Position numbers and translations under genes: made by a program. The notes beneath the pieces are model-generated. The model did no database searches. It had not been told where the DNA came from and was given only the letters and a program-made list of their open reading frames with translations. Below are positions 6,940-11,477 of a stretch of 11,477 nt of DNA, piece after piece. The first letter of the stretch is position 1. The number at the start of each line of letters is the position of its first letter. Source of the DNA: Helicobacter sp. (lineage in GTDB: Bacteria; Campylobacterota; Campylobacteria; Campylobacterales; Helicobacteraceae); assembly GCA_029257755.1 (NCBI GenBank), contig JARIAP010000109.1, positions 1 through 11,477 of the forward strand, in the 5' to 3' direction.

Positions 6940-7203
6940 TTATTTTAATACCTCAAAACTCGAAAACTCTAATATATCTAAATGTTCTATTTCAAATGAA
7001 GTGGCTTTCATTCTACCATTACCTTTTTGCAATGATTCTAAAAAATCTCCTAAGTCATCTAATGATACAAATATTTCTACATTTCCATTAGGTAGATTCT
7101 CAACACTTCCTTTATATCCTTTAGAATCAGCATATTCTTTTGTAAAATTTCTAAAGCCTACACCTTGAACTTTTCCCTTAGCAGTAATCTTGTAATGTCT
7201 CAT
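6940..7203 (-). CDS. acyP: Acylphosphatase
   Basis: Acylphosphatase hydrolyses acyl phosphates such as carbamoyl phosphate and 1,3-bisphosphoglycerate; its cellular role in bacteria is unclear. The 87 residues match the family's length of about 90. The signature GKVQGVGFR (10-18) contains the phosphate-binding Arg18, and GSVENLPNG (32-40) contains the catalytic Asn36. The fold ends with the usual FSSFEVL strand. GGAG (7212-7209) lies five bases before the ATG, a strong site. murF begins at the next base after the stop. The gap to ccmA upstream (116 bases) has no convincing terminator, so read-through from the shape operon is possible. Confidence 0.95.
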   Translation of the reverse strand: MRHYKITAKGKVQGVGFRNFTKEYADSKGYKGSVENLPNGNVEIFVSLDDLGDFLESLQKGNGRMKATSFEIEHLDILEFSSFEVLK

Positions 7204-7319
7204 TTTTACTCCATATATTATATTGTCGTTTGTGTTTTTAATTAAAATAAAACAAGCAACTTAAATTATTATAAAAATTTATATAATATTAATCATATAG
7301 ACTGCTTAATAATAAAATA

Positions 7320-7730
7320 TTATTTTTTCATTTCTATACTTTTTTGTGAATCTTGTATTAATTTAACCTCTTTTGCATTATTTTTTGATTGCCCTAAAAA
7401 CATGCCTTTTCTTTCAATCACAAGTTCATCAGAAGTAATTGTTCCTTCAAGTCTTCCATTTGCAAGTATTTCAATTGCTTTTGCTTCAACATTACCTACA
7501 ACTTTCCCACTAATAATTAGTTTTTGAGCAAATATATCCCCCATTATAACACCTGTTTTACCAACCATAACCGTGTTTTTAGAGCGTATTACACCTTCAA
7601 ATTCTCCATCAGTATGAAAATGGCAATCTGTATTTATTTCACCTTTAAACTTTGTATTTACTGCAATGATTGTTGCTGCTCCTGTTTCCTTCCCATTAGA
7701 TTGTTTATTATCTGTAGCAAAGAATGCCAT
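7320..7730 (-). CDS. ccmA: Bactofilin CcmA, cell-shape protein
   Basis: Bactofilins self-assemble without nucleotide into cytoplasmic or membrane-associated filaments; in Helicobacter pylori CcmA is needed for helical shape and works with the Csd endopeptidases. The 136 residues match the H. pylori protein's length. A short polar N-terminus (about 1-18) precedes a repeating right-handed beta-helix region (about 19-113) with regular hydrophobic-glycine steps such as GEINTDCHFHTDGEFEGVI and LIISGKVVGNVEAKAIEILA. A charged tail follows. AAGGAG lies at 7744-7739, eight bases before the ATG. The start lies inside the end of csd1, with a 73-base overlap, so the two are translated from the same mRNA in different frames. 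It is the last gene of the folC-csd2-csd1-ccmA run. Confidence 0.95.
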   Translation of the reverse strand: MAFFATDNKQSNGKETGAATIIAVNTKFKGEINTDCHFHTDGEFEGVIRSKNTVMVGKTGVIMGDIFAQKLIISGKVVGNVEAKAIEILANGRLEGTITSDELVIERKGMFLGQSKNNAKEVKLIQDSQKSIEMKK

Positions 7731-8602
7731 GATATTCTCCTTTCTTTTTCAAAAATAAAATTAAAATTTTGCATATCCCAATTTACAAAATTCATAGGAT
7801 CAATTGGTTGCCCTAAAAATCTTATTTCATAATGCAAATGGGGACCTGTGCTAGTCCCAGTAGAACCAGTGAGAGCGACTAATTGCCCTTTTTTTACAAA
7901 CTGCCCTCTTTGGACTTTAATATCATTTAAATGTGCGTAATAAGTTCTAAATCCAAAAGAGTGAGATATTTTAACAAGTTTTCCATAACCGCCATTACCA
8001 CTATTGCTAGCCCAATCAACAACCCCATCTGCAGTAGCATAAACAGGTGTATTCATAGGTGCAGTCATATCAGTTCCTGTGTGTATATGGTATATATGCA
8101 ATATTGGGTGATAGCGTTTTCCATATGGAGCAGAAACACGAAAATCAAAATCAAGCGGACTACCATTTGGTATAAACTTCATTATAAAAGACTTTTGTAG
8201 TGCATTTATTGAAGCTGTATCCATTCTATCAAGTATATTTATTTCATCATTGTCTATCAATTCTATTTCTTGCCCCATGCTTTTTATGCCAACCGCATTT
8301 TCTATATCTTCAAATCTATCTCCAACTAATGCTATTTCTTCATTCTTTTCTTGTATAGCTAAATTAAGTTTTTCATTATGTTTTTGCATACTTGCAAATT
8401 GATCCATGAGAAAATTATTTTTTTCTTGTGTATTTTTTATTTCCTTTCTAATCACAACAATACTAGTATATGTAAATAATCCTAATGTCAATAGAAACAC
8501 AATTGCATATGTGCCAATCTGTCTAAACACCATATCTACATTAATAAATTTTGAACCATGCATATCAGTAATCATGATTACAAGACGCTTACTTGTTTTC
8601 AT
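7658..8602 (-). CDS. csd1: M23 (LytM) peptidoglycan endopeptidase Csd1
   Basis: Csd1 is a periplasmic, membrane-anchored D,D-endopeptidase that trims peptidoglycan crosslinks and gives Helicobacter its curvature. The 314-residue protein has one membrane helix (about 30-51), a coiled coil (about 55-100) and a C-terminal LytM domain (about 150-275). All active-site residues are present: H174 and D178 in HTGTD, H224 in YAHLND, and H255 and H257 in GPHLHYEIR. Zinc would be bound by H174, D178 and H257. The start overlaps the csd2 stop by one base (TAATG), with AAGGCGAT upstream, so translation is coupled. Its last 24 codons overlap the ccmA start. Assignment as csd1 rests on the intact active site, length and gene order. 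Confidence 0.93.
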   Translation of the reverse strand: MKTSKRLVIMITDMHGSKFINVDMVFRQIGTYAIVFLLTLGLFTYTSIVVIRKEIKNTQEKNNFLMDQFASMQKHNEKLNLAIQEKNEEIALVGDRFEDIENAVGIKSMGQEIELIDNDEINILDRMDTASINALQKSFIMKFIPNGSPLDFDFRVSAPYGKRYHPILHIYHIHTGTDMTAPMNTPVYATADGVVDWASNSGNGGYGKLVKISHSFGFRTYYAHLNDIKVQRGQFVKKGQLVALTGSTGTSTGPHLHYEIRFLGQPIDPMNFVNWDMQNFNFIFEKERRISWHSLLQIINNLMGRKQEQQQSLQ

Positions 8603-9666
8603 TAATTATCGCCTTGAGTTTTATGCGAATCGTATATGGTTAATGCTTGTTTTGTTGTTTGTTTTTTAGAATCAGATTCTATTAAATTTTCTATACCATT
8701 GAAAGCAAAATGAGAAGACATATCATTAAGTTTTAAAATATCATTAAGAGCCCACATAAGACTTTTTAAATCAATATTTGTATTTTTTTCTGCATCAAAT
8801 ATAGATTTAAAGTTTTCTGTATCCCAATTAATAAATGATAATGTATCTAACCCTTCACTTAAAAATCTAATTTCATAATAAAGACTTACATTGTTTTTAC
8901 CCGGACTAGGCGTTGTATATCCTATAATATCGCCTTTGCTTACAAATTCCCCTTTTTGAACTTTGATTTTAAAAAGGTTTGTATATGCACTACTAAAACC
9001 TAATACATGAGAGATTCTAACAATATTTCCATATCCATATTTTTGATTTCCATCTCTAGTTGATTCTACTATGCCATCTGCAGTAGCAATAACTGGCTCA
9101 CTTTTACTTGTATAGTAATCATATCCCATATTTCCCGCATTTTGTAGCACATGATATTGAGTATCAATCAAGTTATAATCTATGGTATTCTTTTTTGTTT
9201 TTTGTTTCATTTCAAATATTTCTAGTGGATTTCCATTTGGGATAATTTGCAAAATAGTTGCTTTTTGTGCTAAAGCTAGTTTATGTAAATCAATATCTTG
9301 TATATTGTTTTTTTTGTTATCAAAAGAACTAATATTTATCATTTTTTCTAAATCATTGACTTTATCTCTCATTGCTTGTAATTCTTGAGTTTTGCTTTGT
9401 ATATCATCTTGTAAAAATGTATTTTGTTCATATATGCTTTGAAATTCTCTATAAGTTTCTTGCTTAGCTATATTGATATTATCTAATTGCTCAATGAAAG
9501 AAGACATAAAAAAATATCCACCAACAATTGCTACAAGCATAAATAATGCAATATATACAATAAACCTTTGCATAATCTTTGCTATTGTAAATTGCTTAGA
9601 ACCATTCTCATCTACTATGGTAATAGTAAGCATTTGTTTCAATTTTTCTGTATCTTTATATTTCAT
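8602..9666 (-). CDS. csd2: Degenerate M23 (LytM) cell-shape protein Csd2
   Basis: This 354-residue protein shares the Csd1 plan: a membrane helix (about 37-56), a coiled coil (about 60-115) and a C-terminal LytM-like domain (about 145-285). The active site is lost. HTGTD of Csd1 is NMGYD here (179-183), YAHL is YTNL (228-231), and HLHYEIR is SLYYEIR (261-267). Only the aspartate remains, so zinc binding and catalysis are not expected. In Helicobacter pylori Csd1 and Csd2 form a heterodimer in which Csd2 is the inactive partner, as I recall, and the same is inferred here. A polar tail of about 60 residues follows the domain. ATG 9666 was chosen over a GTG at 9672 because AAGAAG lies five bases before it. 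folC ends 22 bases upstream. Confidence 0.92.
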   Translation of the reverse strand: MKYKDTEKLKQMLTITIVDENGSKQFTIAKIMQRFIVYIALFMLVAIVGGYFFMSSFIEQLDNINIAKQETYREFQSIYEQNTFLQDDIQSKTQELQAMRDKVNDLEKMINISSFDNKKNNIQDIDLHKLALAQKATILQIIPNGNPLEIFEMKQKTKKNTIDYNLIDTQYHVLQNAGNMGYDYYTSKSEPVIATADGIVESTRDGNQKYGYGNIVRISHVLGFSSAYTNLFKIKVQKGEFVSKGDIIGYTTPSPGKNNVSLYYEIRFLSEGLDTLSFINWDTENFKSIFDAEKNTNIDLKSLMWALNDILKLNDMSSHFAFNGIENLIESDSKKQTTKQALTIYDSHKTQGDN

Positions 9667-9688
9667 GCACACTTCTTAAATAATATAG

Positions 9689-10927
9689 TTACAATACATT
9701 ATCATAACATCCTTTAAACCACAACAAAAAATTCTCTACAAGAGAAAAACTACCAAACACTAAATAATTATCTTGTAAATCTAAAAAATTTTTGCATTTT
9801 ATCAAATTTTTAGATAATTCGTCAAGTTTTAATCCATTTGGATTAAAAAATTCGTATGGAATATGCAAATTTTCAAGTATTTCTTTTATATCTCTAATAT
9901 TAAAGATTCTTTGATTGTCTATTACAAAAATAATAATTTTTTTAACATTATTTGCAAATATATTTAGAATTTTCTCTACTTCTTTTTCTCTGTAACTATT
10001 ATAAATTAATATAAATTCTTTGTTATTAAAATATTGTTTTGTCTCTTTTAATGTTGCTAATGCTGCCATTTCATTATGCCCAACATCAATCACAATGTTT
10101 TTATTTAAAATTTCAAACCTACCTCTTATATCAAGTTTTGATTTAAGTAAATTTATTCCAATATATTTTAGAACAATATTTGCTAATGCTAGATTTTCTT
10201 GTAAAAATAATGGTATATTATATTTATTTGCATATTCTTTAATACATGTGTTTTCTATATCATCTATTTTTAAGTAATTTATATTTTTTATAGAATTTTT
10301 ATTTGAATTTTGTGTTTGTTGTGTGCATATTTGTTGTAAGTTGTTTATTAAGCTTAATACATTTTGTTCTTGAAAATGAGTGAAAATTTCTCCTTGTGCT
10401 GCTTTAATTTTTGTTAATGCAATATCCTCTATATTATCCCCAAGCATTTCTTTATGATCAAGTCCAATTTTAGTAAAAATAGTTATATCATAATTAATTA
10501 CAGATGTGCTATCATATTCGCCACCAATACCAGCCTCCATAACTAAAAAATCACATGATTGCCCTAATATTAATGCAAGAAAAGTTGCATATTCAAAATA
10601 ACTTGCTTCTTGTATAAAATCAAATTGTTGTAAGAATATATGTGCTTTTAATAATTCATCAATGGATATAATATCATCATTTTTATAGAATCTTTCTCTA
10701 AAATCAAATATATGCGGTGAAGTAAAATGTAATACACTATTTTTATTTTCTCTTATACTTTGTGCTATAAATCTACCTGTACTACCTTTACCATTTGTTC
10801 CTATAATATGTATATTGTATGTATTTAATATTAATTTTGGTTTTAAAAGATTGAATATTTTTATAGCCCTAGTCGGGTCAAATGGTGAATATTCTTGTGC
10901 TTTAGAATCCATATATTTATAAATCAA
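9689..10927 (-). CDS. folC: Folylpolyglutamate synthase / dihydrofolate synthase
   Basis: FolC adds glutamate to folates and in many bacteria also makes dihydrofolate from dihydropteroate; it is a Mur-ligase relative in the cytoplasm. The 412 residues show the P-loop GTNGKGST (43-50), SPHIFDFRERF (70-80, the family's SPHL...ERI site), EAGIGGEYDST (131-141), GLDHKEMLG (155-163), IALTKIKAAQ (169-178), RGRFE (268-272) and VIDVGHN (279-285, where many members have DGAHN). The start is taken as TTG 10927 because GGAG (10936-10933) lies five bases before it; the first ATG in frame (10912) would be 20 bases away. In Helicobacter pylori folC also sits beside csd2, so this is conserved gene order. It heads the minus-strand run through ccmA. 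Confidence 0.93.
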   Translation of the reverse strand: MIYKYMDSKAQEYSPFDPTRAIKIFNLLKPKLILNTYNIHIIGTNGKGSTGRFIAQSIRENKNSVLHFTSPHIFDFRERFYKNDDIISIDELLKAHIFLQQFDFIQEASYFEYATFLALILGQSCDFLVMEAGIGGEYDSTSVINYDITIFTKIGLDHKEMLGDNIEDIALTKIKAAQGEIFTHFQEQNVLSLINNLQQICTQQTQNSNKNSIKNINYLKIDDIENTCIKEYANKYNIPLFLQENLALANIVLKYIGINLLKSKLDIRGRFEILNKNIVIDVGHNEMAALATLKETKQYFNNKEFILIYNSYREKEVEKILNIFANNVKKIIIFVIDNQRIFNIRDIKEILENLHIPYEFFNPNGLKLDELSKNLIKCKNFLDLQDNYLVFGSFSLVENFLLWFKGCYDNVL

Positions 10928-10971
10928 TAAATCTCCTTTTTTAAGTTTATGGTTAAATTATTATTGTTGTA

Positions 10972-10985
10972 ATTATATAATTATA
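10972..10985 (-). promoter_or_regulatory. Candidate promoter for the folC-csd2-csd1-ccmA operon
   Basis: Reading the minus strand, two TATAAT hexamers occur at 10985-10980 and 10977-10972, in AT-rich sequence without a clear -35. Either would give a leader of about 35-45 bases containing the folC ribosome binding site. In such AT-rich sequence chance matches are likely. Confidence 0.45.
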
Positions 10986-11134
10986 ATCAATTTGATTTGA
11001 AATTAGATTCTAAAAATATAAAATTTATATCCAAATATAATATACACAATAAAACACCATGTAGTTAAGTTGTATATTATATTATTATGATTAAATGATT
11101 TTAAATAAATTTATATTAGATTAAAAATAACAAA

Positions 11135-11477
11135 GTTTTAGCCACTTATTAAATCTTTTTATGCTATAATTCGGACTGAGTCAGGGTCTACTAAATGAAT
11201 AGTTTTAGCCACTTATTAAATCTTTTTATGCTATAATTCATGAGAAATATTTTTTTCAGACTCTCTGGTTTTAGCCACTTATTAAATCTTTTTATGCTAT
11301 AATAAATTATTAATTATTGAGAGCAGAGGCAGAGTTTTAGCCACTTATTAAATATTTTAATGCTATAATCAAGATGAAATGTATAAAGAAAAATATGAGT
11401 TTTAGCCACTTATTAAATCTTTTTATGCTATAATAGACTAAATCGTTATTCGCAAGGACTAGCCGTTTTAGCCACTT
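11135..11477 (+). CRISPR. CRISPR array, type II-C-like, cut by the window end
   Basis: Five complete 36-base repeats lie at 11135-11170, 11202-11237, 11268-11303, 11334-11369 and 11399-11434, with a sixth begun at 11465. Repeats start GTTTTAGCCACTT and end TGCTATAAT. Repeats 1, 2, 3 and 5 are identical; repeat 4 has C21 to A and T26 to A. Spacers are unique, 31, 30, 30, 29 and 30 bases long. The repeat length, GTTTTAG start and promoter-like end closely resemble the Campylobacter jejuni Cas9-associated (II-C) repeat. Orientation is inferred as + because in II-C systems GUUUUAG follows the guide in the crRNA. The 207 bases between folC and the first repeat hold no cas gene and no sequence complementary to the repeat. 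The cas genes, if any, should lie to the right. Confidence 0.97.
11162..11434 (+). promoter_or_regulatory. Extended -10 element inside every CRISPR repeat
   Basis: The last nine bases of each complete repeat are TGCTATAAT, a perfect extended -10 (TGn-TATAAT), at 11162-11170, 11229-11237, 11295-11303, 11361-11369 and 11426-11434. Transcription would begin about seven bases into each spacer, leaving a guide of about 24 bases followed by the next repeat. This arrangement is known for type II-C arrays in Neisseria and Campylobacter; its presence here is read directly from the sequence, its activity is inferred. Confidence 0.75.

Noticed and set aside
7217..7222. TATAAT on the minus strand just before acyP, as its promoter.
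   Set aside because: The predicted transcript would begin inside or after the GGAG site, leaving about seven bases of leader; it is more likely a chance match in AT-rich sequence.
7265..7290. AT-only hairpin after ccmA as a terminator.
   Set aside because: The stem is seven A-T pairs and no T run follows on the minus strand.
10928..11134. A tracrRNA or leader promoter in the flank of the CRISPR array.
   Set aside because: I found no stretch complementary to the first part of the repeat and no distinctive leader; the sequence is plain AT-rich intergenic DNA.

Overview
This window is very AT-rich, with genes packed tightly and separated by AT-only spacers. Gene order and protein signatures point to a Campylobacterota genome, most likely a Helicobacter. 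The strongest evidence is the block folC-csd2-csd1-ccmA, which matches the cell-shape locus known from Helicobacter pylori. The run secG-frr-pyrE, the four-cysteine-depleted bL31 and a MurF with an N-terminal membrane domain agree. The species cannot be named from the sequence alone.

Left part (1-1993, + strand): the tail of an ABC-transporter ATPase, a terminator that runs straight into a promoter, then a tight operon secG-frr-pyrE (protein export, ribosome recycling, pyrimidine synthesis) ending in a hairpin terminator.

Middle (1994-5442): a small lipoprotein gene on the minus strand diverges from rpmE. Between them lie two long A/T homopolymers that could make the lipoprotein gene phase-variable. 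After rpmE comes a region with competing inverted repeats, then rsmI, then an unrecognised exported protein of 395 residues with an unusually long N-terminus before its hydrophobic segment. A hairpin terminator separates these from the convergent minus-strand genes.

Right part (5443-10927, minus strand), in order of transcription: folC, csd2, csd1, ccmA, then acyP and murF. The csd/ccmA genes set peptidoglycan-dependent cell shape. Csd1 keeps all metal and catalytic residues of an M23 endopeptidase. Csd2 has lost nearly all of them and is probably a non-catalytic partner. CcmA is a bactofilin. MurF makes the peptidoglycan pentapeptide precursor, so most of this half concerns the cell wall.

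Right edge (11135-11477): a CRISPR array of 36-nt repeats, five complete and one cut by the window end. It resembles the type II-C (Cas9) arrays of Campylobacter. Every complete repeat ends in a perfect extended -10 element, so each spacer probably has its own promoter. No cas gene or tracrRNA is in the window; any that belong to this array would be expected beyond the right end. This array and the homopolymer-flanked lipoprotein gene are the two most interesting accessory signals. I found no clear evidence of a wholly undescribed system.
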